Assembly: GCA_003158355.1 (NCBI GenBank)
Contig: PMIV01000088.1
Span: forward strand, 1 to 22,128
Direction: 5' to 3'
DNA from: Anaerolineaceae bacterium
GTDB taxonomy: Bacteria; Chloroflexota; Anaerolineae; Anaerolineales; Anaerolineaceae
Length of the DNA stretch: 22,128 nt
Numbering within the stretch: the stretch's first letter is position 1; each line of letters starts with the position of its first letter. A program made the translations under genes and the position numbers. The notes beneath the pieces were generated by a model, which was not told where the DNA came from, did not search any database, and saw only the letters and a list, made by a program, of their open reading frames with translations. Positions 15,027 through 22,128 of this stretch are shown here, one piece after another.

Positions 15027-15995
15027 ACAGGCTTCTACAGTTTTTTGCAAAGCAGCATCCAAATCACTGCTGTTGAAACCCAAAGCCTCACGTGCAACGG
15101 TTGGGTCGAAGAAAGTCTTGGCAGTTTGTATTTGGATCAATTTAATTGGGTCCAAACCACCTTCTTTACCTTCAAAGAAATGCTGCATCTTAAGCAACGC
15201 CCCGGCAATTGTAGCAAGCCAATTTGGAAGGCTGACAACGTGCTTTTCCTTACCGGTTAACTTGCTCAATTTATGCAGCAATTCAACCCAGGTAAGATTC
15301 TCACTCCCTACAACATAGCTTTGCCCTGCCTTCCCCTGTTCAATAGCTCCTGCAATTGCTTCACCAACTTGTTCGACCGCGATACAGTTCGTTCCACCAT
15401 GAGTGTAAAAAATAATGGGGGTATTGCGAATGTACTTAATCAGCGGTTTCCAGATTGGGGTTCTGCCTGGCATGGAACCAAATATGTATGGCAATTCAAG
15501 GATCATCACCGCCATGTCTTTACCGCCGGCTTCAATGGCAGCAGCTTCTTGTTCCACACGGCTGCGAATATATGGATGATTTTCTTTGAGCTTAAGATGC
15601 GGCCAGATCCGATCAAAATGGACGAAATAAGAACCCAACACCACGGCCCTTTTTACACCCGCATTGCGTGCCAATACCATTAATCGCCGGGTAGCTTCTA
15701 CATTGTATTTATAAAAATATGGATATGCCGGGGCTTTGGGAGTGACTCGATCATCCGCTCCTGCTGCATAGATCACTGCATCCTGTCCCTTTAATAATTC
15801 CAGGATCGCATCATCGGATAATTGGTTCAAATCCGCCAAAATAATTTTTGTTTCCTTTGGGAAGAGACCCTCAGCAGGCAGCGGCGGCAGCGCTAAAATA
15901 GATACTTGATGCCCTCTCTTAGTCAGTTCCTTCGTTGCATAAAATCCCAAAAAGCCGGTTCCACCAATCAGTAATACATTCAATTTTTTTGTCAT
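15021..15995 (-). CDS. NAD(P)-binding SDR / epimerase-dehydratase-like protein
   Basis: A 324-residue extended/atypical SDR protein. The Rossmann motif GGTGFLG is at residues 11-17, and VIYAAGADDR near 74-83 corresponds to the strand-4 NNAG/AAA motif. LGSYFVHF at 120-127 would hold the active-site Ser or Thr, and the active-site Tyr142 lies in PYIRSR. The Lys normally found four residues after the Tyr is Arg146 here. The rest (LELPYIFG, VVGSENLTW, C-terminal helices) fits NAD-dependent epimerase/dehydratase proteins. The substrate is unknown. It may reduce or oxidise a sugar nucleotide or a lipid-like carbonyl compound, or may have lost catalysis. The ATG at 15995 has GAGG 5 bases upstream. 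A terminator separates it from deoC upstream. Confidence 0.85.
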   Translation of the reverse strand: MTKKLNVLLIGGTGFLGFYATKELTKRGHQVSILALPPLPAEGLFPKETKIILADLNQLSDDAILELLKGQDAVIYAAGADDRVTPKAPAYPYFYKYNVEATRRLMVLARNAGVKRAVVLGSYFVHFDRIWPHLKLKENHPYIRSRVEQEAAAIEAGGKDMAVMILELPYIFGSMPGRTPIWKPLIKYIRNTPIIFYTHGGTNCIAVEQVGEAIAGAIEQGKAGQSYVVGSENLTWVELLHKLSKLTGKEKHVVSLPNWLATIAGALLKMQHFFEGKEGGLDPIKLIQIQTAKTFFDPTVAREALGFNSSDLDAALQKTVEACK

Positions 15996-16025
15996 AAGGC
16001 CTCGCTATCTATCCTTACAATATAC

Positions 16026-16051
16026 AATAAAAAACCTACTTTTCAGTGGGT
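16026..16051 (-). terminator. terminator after deoC
   Basis: On the minus strand ACCCACT (16051-16045), loop GAAA, and AGTAGGT (16040-16034) pair with one mismatch and run into TTTTTATTG. It lies 20 bases past the deoC stop codon. The SDR gene downstream would need its own promoter or read-through. Confidence 0.6.
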
Positions 16052-16070
16052 CAATTTATTATTTCGTTAG

Positions 16071-16799
16071 CTAATATCCCCTGTCTGCCGCTTTGGAGTT
16101 GTCTGTGCTATTTGCAGATTCGGCCTGGACGATGGTGACTCCAGCGCTGGCACCAAGACGGGTTGCCCCAGCAGCAACAAGCGCTCTGGCTTCTTCCAAG
16201 TTGTGGATTCCTCCTGAAGCTTTCACTCCCATTTCTGGCCCGACCGTACGGCGCATCAGTTCAATATCATGAACATTCGCTCCTCCCCCAGAAAAACCTG
16301 TGGAGGTCTTCACAAAATCAGCCCCAGCCTGTTTTGCGATCAAACATGCCTGTACTTTCTCGTCATCCGTTAATAATACAGTTTCAATGATCACCTTGGA
16401 TAGAGCACCGGCCACATGTGCCGCAGCCACAACAGCACGAATATCTTGTGCAACCAATTGCATATTTCCAGATTTAAGCGCACCAATGTTGATTACCATA
16501 TCCATTTCAGCAGCGCCGTCTTTAATGGCCGTTTCAGCTTCAAACACTTTTACAGTCGTTGTATTGGCTCCCAGCGGAAAACCGATCACCGTACAAACTT
16601 TTACCTTTGATCCTTTGAGTAAACTCGCGCAAAGGCTCACATTGGTGGGGTTAACACACACAGAAGCAAATGAATATTCCAGAGCTTCTGCGCAAAGTTG
16701 GCTAATCTTTTCTGGAGTAGCGTCTGGCTTTAATAATGTATGATCGATCAGACCTGCCAAAGATTGTGGTGCCTTCTGTTGATCATTTTTTTGGCTCAT
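16071..16799 (-). CDS. deoC: deoxyribose-phosphate aldolase
   Basis: Class I aldolase of 242 residues that splits 2-deoxyribose-5-phosphate into glyceraldehyde-3-phosphate and acetaldehyde in deoxynucleoside catabolism. Visible motifs are IDHTLLKP at 18-25, EMDMVIN with proton-relay Asp100, the Schiff-base Lys164 in [10 protein letters not shown], and Lys193 in GVKASGGI; all three catalytic residues are present. The TIM barrel ends near residue 225, and the last 17 residues are a polar tail (from AES to RGY) that looks disordered. The ATG follows AGGA by 7 bases. It sits 89 bases after the GT39 gene on the same strand, without other deo genes nearby, and probably has no functional link to the glycan genes. 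Confidence 0.95.
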   Translation of the reverse strand: MSQKNDQQKAPQSLAGLIDHTLLKPDATPEKISQLCAEALEYSFASVCVNPTNVSLCASLLKGSKVKVCTVIGFPLGANTTTVKVFEAETAIKDGAAEMDMVINIGALKSGNMQLVAQDIRAVVAAAHVAGALSKVIIETVLLTDDEKVQACLIAKQAGADFVKTSTGFSGGGANVHDIELMRRTVGPEMGVKASGGIHNLEEARALVAAGATRLGASAGVTIVQAESANSTDNSKAADRGY

Positions 16800-16888
16800 A
16801 ATTGAATCCTCGTTTCATTTACCTAAAATTTCAATTGTTTTAGTACCCTTTGATCTTCTTCCAAACCAAGGCCTGTTCTGAAACCTTA

Positions 16889-19024
16889 TTAATTGCCATT
16901 GGCTGGCAGCACCAAATAAGAAATAAAATCGCGGCCAGGGATCGGTGATTGATGCAGGGTCGAATACCCATTTGGATATATTTGGTGGATCAATTGAATC
17001 GCATCGGCGTGATCTGATTTAATTATAAACATCTTTGCCCGCGTATCAGAGGTTGTATTAATGATGTCTTTAGGCCAAATGGCATAATCTTTAGTCGGGT
17101 ACCCTGCCACCATGGCTACCAGTCGGGTATCTACCCAATATGCCAAACCCACCACATAACAGTTATCTGGGGTACCCACCGATTCAATAAAGGCTTTGCA
17201 AACCTCACCCATTTCCTTCGTATTCCAGGTCGCATTTGCATAAGAATTATTGTACTGGTTGAATACCAGATCATAATTTTGGTTGGCAGAAATAAGAACG
17301 AGCCCTAAAGCCAGTGTCACCACCAGACCTTTGTTAAATAAGCCACGACATTTTTTCCACAAATTAACCAGTACGCTCTGAAAACCGATCGCAGCAATAA
17401 TGATTATCGGTACGACCGCTCCGCCTGCACGGCTGAGCGATGGATTTTCGATCGGAAATGCCAGCGCCAGAATGGAAGGCAGCATTAAAACTGGAATTGC
17501 CAGTATCAGGAATAAATCTTGCCAGTTACGTTGCTTCCTCCAACGCAGAAAAACAACCACTAGTCCAATAAAATAAAGGGCTGCGGTCACCACATCCAGC
17601 GCCGGACGGTCGGTCACCGAGATTACCCAGGTGCTGCCATCTTTCCAGAATGGCATGGTGAGCGCATTCCAGGTATTCGATAAGAAGACCAAAATCACAT
17701 CTTTTGCTAGGGGTACCTCTGCCGAGGTCATCCGTGTAATGGTGCGATAACCAAAAGTTTCAGGGTATTGAATGGCAAAATGGAGCAGTGGAAACGCCAG
17801 AACAATGGCAAATAAAGTCATCACTCCCAGGGCAAGCCATCCTTCTTTGCGTTTCTGGCTTACTTTTTGATGAATTAAATAGAGCAGTACACCAAGCACC
17901 ACCACAAAAGGCATAATGCGAAAAGCGGAATATCCCAACAGTCCCAGACCTAAAAAGATGCCAGCCAGGATAAAATCATTTCGGTTGGCACGTCTGAATC
18001 CGCGGATCATGTAATAAAGCACTGGAGCAACAAAGACCGGGCACAACACCAGACGCAGGCCAACCCTCGCAATGATATTTGTCCAGGAAGCAAAGCCCAT
18101 AAACAACATGGCTATCAGACCTGTCCAGCGGTTGCCAAGTTCCTTGCCCAGTTTGTAGACAAAGAACAGCCCCACCAGAAAAGCCAGCGCCATGCCCAAC
18201 TTAAGGGTGGTAAAGTTGAACCCCGCGCCAAACCATTTGATGAGTGCAGCAGACAGATAAAATTGAATGGGTTCCCGGCCGCCGTTGCGCGGGAAAAAAA
18301 GCGAATACTTACCGCTTAAAATATCATTGATATCCAGCAGTTTTTCGGCATGGTCGCTGGTCATCTCCAGCGGTACACTGGCAAGCTGGCTGAGATGAAA
18401 GAATGCTGCGACAGCAAAAACGGCGGTTACCAATAAATTCCAGACAGAAAAATGGATATTTAGGAAAGGTGCGCGAATATACGCCCATATCTTTTGCCAC
18501 CCCTGATACAGATCAATCTTCTTTTTGGGCTGCCAGAGGCTCCACACTGCTAAAATGATCGCTGCCAGCCAGAGAAACAAATTTATGGGGGTGAAAAGGT
18601 TGTTCTTCAGTTCATAAAAAGCCAGTAATGCTACCGGGATAAAAATATAAAATTGAATGCTGCGGACACCTGTCTCCATGACTGCCGAATCATTTGGATG
18701 CGGGTTCATAATGAACAATTCCTGTTTGTAGACGGCAAAAATAATCAGTCCTAGAGCAACAGCATATAGGAAAATTGCTGCAAATTTATTTGCCCGCGTT
18801 GGTTCTAAAAGGCTTTGGGCAACCAGGGCAGCAAAAAGCGCCAGCAGGGTTCGCCAGGGAATTTCTAAACGCGGCTTTACCCATTCTGTCTCCGATTCCG
18901 GCTCAGGAATGAGCGTATCCGATTCACCTTCCTGAAGTTCAGGTTTCAAATCGATTCCGGGTTTTCCCCAATTTCGAGGATTTATTTTTTCTTTAAAATA
19001 ATCAAGAACGCTGGGCTCTTCCAT
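16889..19024 (-). CDS. GT39/PMT-like membrane glycosyltransferase with acidic N-terminal extension
   Basis: A 711-residue protein. Residues 1-55 are soluble, proline- and glutamate-rich and likely cytoplasmic. Some twelve or more transmembrane segments follow, and the last 120 residues are a soluble domain. Four hydrophobic segments precede the part that aligns best with the GT39/ArnT superfamily. That part begins with LEMTSDHAEKLLDI (residues 219-232), whose Asp224 and His225 sit where the catalytic Asp of GT-C enzymes is found, followed by GGREPIQFYL (248-257). Such enzymes use polyprenyl-phosphate sugars at the outer membrane face to modify lipids or proteins. It begins 20 bases after the FkbM gene, with AAAGGG as ribosome-binding site, so the two form an operon. 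Donor and acceptor unknown. Confidence 0.8.
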   Translation of the reverse strand: MEEPSVLDYFKEKINPRNWGKPGIDLKPELQEGESDTLIPEPESETEWVKPRLEIPWRTLLALFAALVAQSLLEPTRANKFAAIFLYAVALGLIIFAVYKQELFIMNPHPNDSAVMETGVRSIQFYIFIPVALLAFYELKNNLFTPINLFLWLAAIILAVWSLWQPKKKIDLYQGWQKIWAYIRAPFLNIHFSVWNLLVTAVFAVAAFFHLSQLASVPLEMTSDHAEKLLDINDILSGKYSLFFPRNGGREPIQFYLSAALIKWFGAGFNFTTLKLGMALAFLVGLFFVYKLGKELGNRWTGLIAMLFMGFASWTNIIARVGLRLVLCPVFVAPVLYYMIRGFRRANRNDFILAGIFLGLGLLGYSAFRIMPFVVVLGVLLYLIHQKVSQKRKEGWLALGVMTLFAIVLAFPLLHFAIQYPETFGYRTITRMTSAEVPLAKDVILVFLSNTWNALTMPFWKDGSTWVISVTDRPALDVVTAALYFIGLVVVFLRWRKQRNWQDLFLILAIPVLMLPSILALAFPIENPSLSRAGGAVVPIIIIAAIGFQSVLVNLWKKCRGLFNKGLVVTLALGLVLISANQNYDLVFNQYNNSYANATWNTKEMGEVCKAFIESVGTPDNCYVVGLAYWVDTRLVAMVAGYPTKDYAIWPKDIINTTSDTRAKMFIIKSDHADAIQLIHQIYPNGYSTLHQSPIPGRDFISYLVLPANGN

Positions 19025-19044
19025 AATTAATTACCCTTTGGATT

Positions 19045-19827
19045 TTATCTTTCCGCAAACAGATAAGCCAAGTCGTCATGCACCGGATTCAGGGTTAGGC
19101 GGGTCTGATACCCATTCTTCTCCAGAAATTCGATCATTTCCTGGCGTGCATGCGGAGTGATGAGGTCGTGTACTTCCATGCAAATTCGCGAGATCTTTTG
19201 TAAAAATTTTGGGGAACAATTGAACAGAATATCATACTCTGCCCCCTCGCAGTCGATCTTCAAATAATCACACGAATCGATCTTCATCTCGGAAAAAAAG
19301 CTTTGCAAACTGCTTACTCTAACCGGCATACTGCCTGCCGCTGCAGTGGAAGCGGCGGTTGAATGCTGAACCGCTTGCCCGGTCACCAGTTGCAGACCCG
19401 ATTTCCCATCCTGGCCGCCTATGGCTGTTTCAACCACCACCACATTGTTCACCTGATTTAGCTGGACGTTTTGTTTTAGTAATTTGACAGATTGGGGAAA
19501 AGGTTCAATTGCAAAAACTCTACCGCCTGTTAGCTGACGACCTGCCCAAACCGCATAATCTCCCAATGCTGCCCCAATATCCACCACTAGCCAATCCGGC
19601 TGCAGCGGCACAGAGACTGCCTCATATGTCCGGTCAAGGATGGTTTCTTTTAAGATCCAGGCATCCATTAAAGTAGAAACATAGAATCGTTCGTTATCCT
19701 TCAAACGGATTTCGATGGGCTCATCACTGGGTTGGCGAGTGGCCAGTTTTATTAGCGCAGAAATATTCTTTACGCTTTTAAACAATGTAAATATTGAATT
19801 GCAATAATAAGTGATCCGATTTGTCAT
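19045..19827 (-). CDS. FkbM-family SAM-dependent methyltransferase
   Basis: A 260-residue methyltransferase. After an N-terminal region of about 75 residues comes the SAM-binding motif VVDIGAALGDYA at 81-92, VFAIEPFP at 104-111 whose Glu binds SAM, and the FkbM signature DYLKIDCEGAEYDIL at 187-201. FkbM proteins usually O-methylate sugars, polyketides or lipids; in surface-polysaccharide loci they methylate glycan residues. The short stretch near residues 146-157 (STAASTAAAGS) is a low-complexity Ala/Ser loop that breaks the usual strand order and may be a local expansion. The ATG at 19827 lacks a clear Shine-Dalgarno sequence. It is first in an operon with the GT39-like glycosyltransferase, so a methylated glycan is a reasonable inference. 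Confidence 0.87.
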   Translation of the reverse strand: MTNRITYYCNSIFTLFKSVKNISALIKLATRQPSDEPIEIRLKDNERFYVSTLMDAWILKETILDRTYEAVSVPLQPDWLVVDIGAALGDYAVWAGRQLTGGRVFAIEPFPQSVKLLKQNVQLNQVNNVVVVETAIGGQDGKSGLQLVTGQAVQHSTAASTAAAGSMPVRVSSLQSFFSEMKIDSCDYLKIDCEGAEYDILFNCSPKFLQKISRICMEVHDLITPHARQEMIEFLEKNGYQTRLTLNPVHDDLAYLFAER

Positions 19828-19850
19828 GAGAACATTCTATCCAACGGATT

Positions 19851-19856
19851 ATTATA
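19851..19856 (-). promoter_or_regulatory. candidate -10 element for the FkbM/GT39 operon
   Basis: TATAAT on the minus strand is 24 bases upstream of the FkbM ATG, within GGATATAATAATCC. The short leader and absent ribosome-binding site would fit a leader of under 20 bases. No good -35 was found. Confidence 0.45.
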
Positions 19857-20008
19857 TCCTGTAAATAGAAACTATCAGGTAGCTCAACTGCCATTTTTAT
19901 TGGGACCGGGTCTCTTAATCATTTATTAAAATAATATTAATAATTTCATAATCTATAACAAGTAACATCTATTTTAGGATTAATAATTCTTTCTTCGATC
20001 ATTCCATT

Positions 20009-21220
20009 ATGGTTTCAACTCCAAAAATAAACTGGTTTCTCCTAATTCTTTTTAGCTTGGGTAGCATGGCTGTATTTGTTGCAGCCTTGATATTCCCTTC
20101 ATTTCGAACCATTGCTTATGCACCCTTGCGCGAGTTAATCCTTCCTCCACCCGCGCCAATAAATATTACCGTACTATATTCAACTGAAAAAGAAACCTGG
20201 CTGGATGAAGTAACCAAAAACTTTGAAGCCACTTCGCCGAAAATTGATGGCCACGCAATTAAAATCAGCCTGGAAAAAATGGGTTCCTGGGAGATTAACG
20301 CCGCAGTTTTGGATGGAACCAGGAAACCGGTGATTATCAGCCCGGCCAGTTCATTACAGATAGCCGCATTGCAGGATTCCACAACAACCAAATTTGGAAA
20401 AAGTCTTGTCAATCCTGCAGATACTTCTTCGTGCCGGTCGGTACTCAAAACCCCATTAGTGTTAGTAGCATGGAAAGAGCGTGCAGATGCATTGTGGGGT
20501 CAGGAACCCGGAGCTTCAGTGTGGATGGATCTGAATAACGCTTTGGTAAATCCACAGGGGTGGGCAGCTTATAACCATCCTGATTGGGGCTATGTTAAAT
20601 TTGGACAAACGGATCCACTAAAATCTAATAGTGGTTTTATGACTATTTTATTAATGACCTACAGTTATTTCAATAAGACAGGTAACTTAACCAGTTCCGA
20701 TATACTTTCTAACAGTGCCTATCAAAAATGGTTTCTTGATACCGAAAATAGTGTCGGCCAATTTGCAGAGAGCACCGGACCATTGATGACAAATATGATC
20801 ACCTATGGACCAAGCACCTATGATTTCGTGACCGTTTATGAAGCTACAGCCATTCAACAATCTGATAACGCAGTCGGTCGTTATGGTGAATTGCATGTGT
20901 ATTATCCCCCTGTTTTATCATGGAGTGATCATCCGTTTTGTGTGCTTAATGGTGATTGGGTAACTCCCCAGCAAACCGAGGCTGCCAAACAATTTATTAA
21001 TTATCTTACTGGCAATTCAGCACAAGAGCTGGCTTTTCAGAAATACGGTTTTCGCCCAGTAGATAACTCAATTCAATTGAACCAACCCGGTTCACCATTT
21101 GAAATTTATGCCGCCAATGGCATTAAAGAAGATTTATCCACTTATCCAAATGTTGAAATCCCGGACGGGAATGTTCTCAACATATTGCGTGATTTTTGGT
21201 CTCGAAATGTCAATCGATAA
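20009..21220 (+). CDS. membrane-anchored extracellular substrate-binding protein (paralogue 1)
   Basis: A 403-residue protein. An N-terminal hydrophobic helix (about residues 8-30) without a lipobox or obvious cleavage site suggests a signal anchor, with the rest outside the cell. The outer part has the periplasmic-binding-protein type II look: ITVLYSTEKETWLDEV at 52-67, a PVIISPASSLQIAAL segment, a DWGYVKFGQTDP segment, SNSGFMTILLM and a C-terminal FINYLTGNSAQELAFQKYGF, as in solute-binding proteins such as SBP_bac_11/ModA-type. The next gene encodes a clear paralogue. No permease or ATPase gene is adjacent, so it may be a ligand sensor or belong to a system completed downstream. The ATG at 20009 has no recognisable Shine-Dalgarno sequence in the preceding 20 bases. 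The ligand cannot be inferred. Confidence 0.85.
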   Translation: MVSTPKINWFLLILFSLGSMAVFVAALIFPSFRTIAYAPLRELILPPPAPINITVLYSTEKETWLDEVTKNFEATSPKIDGHAIKISLEKMGSWEINAAVLDGTRKPVIISPASSLQIAALQDSTTTKFGKSLVNPADTSSCRSVLKTPLVLVAWKERADALWGQEPGASVWMDLNNALVNPQGWAAYNHPDWGYVKFGQTDPLKSNSGFMTILLMTYSYFNKTGNLTSSDILSNSAYQKWFLDTENSVGQFAESTGPLMTNMITYGPSTYDFVTVYEATAIQQSDNAVGRYGELHVYYPPVLSWSDHPFCVLNGDWVTPQQTEAAKQFINYLTGNSAQELAFQKYGFRPVDNSIQLNQPGSPFEIYAANGIKEDLSTYPNVEIPDGNVLNILRDFWSRNVNR

Positions 21221-21226
21221 TCTTCG

Positions 21227-21258
21227 CTCTCTGAACGATCTGTTTATCCTTCAGGGAG
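21227..21258 (+). repeat. intercistronic hairpin between the two substrate-binding-protein genes
   Basis: CTCTCTGAA (21227-21235) pairs with TTCAGGGAG (21250-21258) over 9 positions including one G-U, with a 14-base loop. It begins 6 bases after the first stop codon and ends 13 bases before the second start codon. It masks an AGGGAG sequence but leaves the AAGGG at 21261-21265 free as the ribosome-binding site. No T-run follows, so it is not a terminator. Confidence 0.5.
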
Positions 21259-21271
21259 AAAAGGGAAAACT

Positions 21272-22128
21272 ATGAAAAATCGTCTAGGGGTTTTTTTCAC
21301 TGTCTTTATTGTTCTTGCTTTGATATTAAACGCATGCAGCCAGATTCCGGGAATTTCGTCGGTGAATAATGTTACTGTCACTGTTATCTACGGATCTGAA
21401 AAACAGGAATGGCTGGATCCGTTGGTGAAACAATATAACGATGCACACAACAAAACAGCGGATGGCAAGACGATCATTGTGCAAGCCACAGCCATGGGTT
21501 CAATTGAATCAATAAATGGCATCATCGATGGCTCTTTGCAGCCAACCGTTTGGAGCCCGGCTTCTTCGATTTATATCCCCGTTGCCAACGCAGAATGGAA
21601 AAAGACACATTCCGACGATTTGGTTACTGGAACCCCGAATAACCTGGTGCTCAGTCCCGTGGTTATCGCCATGTGGCGGCCAATGGCCCAGGCATTGGGT
21701 TGGCCAGAGAAAGCCCTTGGTTGGGCTGATCTGGCTCAACTGGCAACTTCAACAGATGGCTGGAGTGCATATGGGCATCCAGAATGGGGGCTCTTCAAAT
21801 TTGGACATACTCACCCATCCTACAGCAACAGCGGTATTGTTTCAATCATTGCTGAAGCCTATGCTGGAGCGAAAAAGCAACACGATCTTACCCAGGCGGA
21901 TTTACAAAGCCCAGAATTGATCCGGTTTATGACTGACCTTGAAGGAAGTGTCATCCATTATGGTTCAAGTACAGGCTTTTTTGCCGATAAAATGTTCACC
22001 AATGGACCTTCTTATTTGAGCGCAGCGGTGATGTATGAAAATCTGGTCGTCGCTCAAGAATCAAAACGACTTTCCGGTGATTCCTCCCAAATTCCGGTTG
22101 TCGCAATTTACCCAAAAGAAGGAACTTA
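21272..22128 (+). CDS. lipoprotein substrate-binding protein (paralogue 2), 3' end cut by window
   Basis: At least 285 residues, continuing past the window. The signal peptide ends in a lipobox, LILNAC, with Cys22 as the lipid anchor. The mature part is clearly homologous to the preceding gene. VTVIYGSEKQEWLDPLV matches ITVLYSTEKETWLDEV, WSPASSIYIPVAN matches ISPASSLQIAAL, the GWSAYGHPEWGLFKFGHTHP region matches GWAAYNHPDWGYVKFGQTDP, and the SSTGFFADKMFTNGPSY segment matches the STGPLMTNMITYGPSTY segment. It is therefore a diverged tandem duplicate with a different membrane anchor. The ATG follows AAGGG by 6 bases and is 51 bases after paralogue 1, so they are probably co-transcribed. The family resembles ABC-transporter substrate-binding proteins; ligand and transporter are not visible. 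Confidence 0.88.
   Translation, partial: MKNRLGVFFTVFIVLALILNACSQIPGISSVNNVTVTVIYGSEKQEWLDPLVKQYNDAHNKTADGKTIIVQATAMGSIESINGIIDGSLQPTVWSPASSIYIPVANAEWKKTHSDDLVTGTPNNLVLSPVVIAMWRPMAQALGWPEKALGWADLAQLATSTDGWSAYGHPEWGLFKFGHTHPSYSNSGIVSIIAEAYAGAKKQHDLTQADLQSPELIRFMTDLEGSVIHYGSSTGFFADKMFTNGPSYLSAAVMYENLVVAQESKRLSGDSSQIPVVAIYPKEGT

Noticed and set aside
15273..15683. 136-residue plus-strand open reading frame
   Set aside because: Antisense to the SDR gene, whose Rossmann motif and ribosome-binding site are clear.
16300..16743. 147-residue plus-strand open reading frame
   Set aside because: Antisense shadow of deoC, which has all catalytic residues.
21516..21920. 134-residue plus-strand open reading frame
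   Set aside because: Out of frame within paralogue 2, whose reading frame aligns with paralogue 1 along its length.

Overview
The window looks like bacterial chromosome from an Anaerolineae-type member of the Chloroflexota. This is an inference from gene content: a Tad/Flp pilus ATPase, several large GT-C membrane glycosyltransferases, an FkbM methyltransferase, tandem solute-binding proteins without a permease, moderate G+C, and TTG/GTG starts. No rRNA, tRNA, CRISPR array, transposase or integrase was seen.

Layout. (1) Positions 1-1607, minus strand: a small 100-residue protein overlapping the start of an almost complete cpaF (Tad secretion ATPase). (2) Positions 1849-8364, plus strand: rfbB and rfbA, which make dTDP-4-keto-6-deoxyglucose, then three consecutive polytopic GT-C-type membrane proteins in an AT-rich stretch that ends at a clear terminator. 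(3) Positions 8536-11361, plus strand: a tightly packed GT2 polyprenyl-phosphate glycosyltransferase, a wecD-like acetyltransferase and a wecE-like aminotransferase. (4) Positions 11449-14432, minus strand: the ABC-F ATPase gene uup and an orphan OmpR-type response regulator, separated by about 380 bases holding a terminator, a -10 element and a long inverted repeat. (5) Positions 14626-14979, plus strand: a lipoprotein monohaem cytochrome c, divergent from the regulator. (6) Positions 15021-19827, minus strand: an FkbM methyltransferase and a GT39-like membrane glycosyltransferase that form one unit, then deoC and an NAD-binding SDR protein. (7) Positions 20009-22128, plus strand: two tandem paralogous extracellular substrate-binding proteins, one anchored by a transmembrane helix and one by a lipobox; the second runs off the window.

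The most coherent theme is regions 2 and 3. RfbA and RfbB supply dTDP-4-keto-6-deoxyglucose. The WecE and WecD homologues would transaminate and acetylate it to dTDP-4-acetamido-4,6-dideoxygalactose (dTDP-Fuc4NAc), the sugar donor known from enterobacterial common antigen. The RmlC and RmlD enzymes of the rhamnose branch are not in the window. The adjacent GT2 enzyme could load this or another sugar onto polyprenyl phosphate, and the GT-C proteins could transfer it outside the membrane. The FkbM/GT39 pair further along may add to the same surface glycan. The acceptor is unknown. The remaining genes appear to be ordinary housekeeping or accessory genes.
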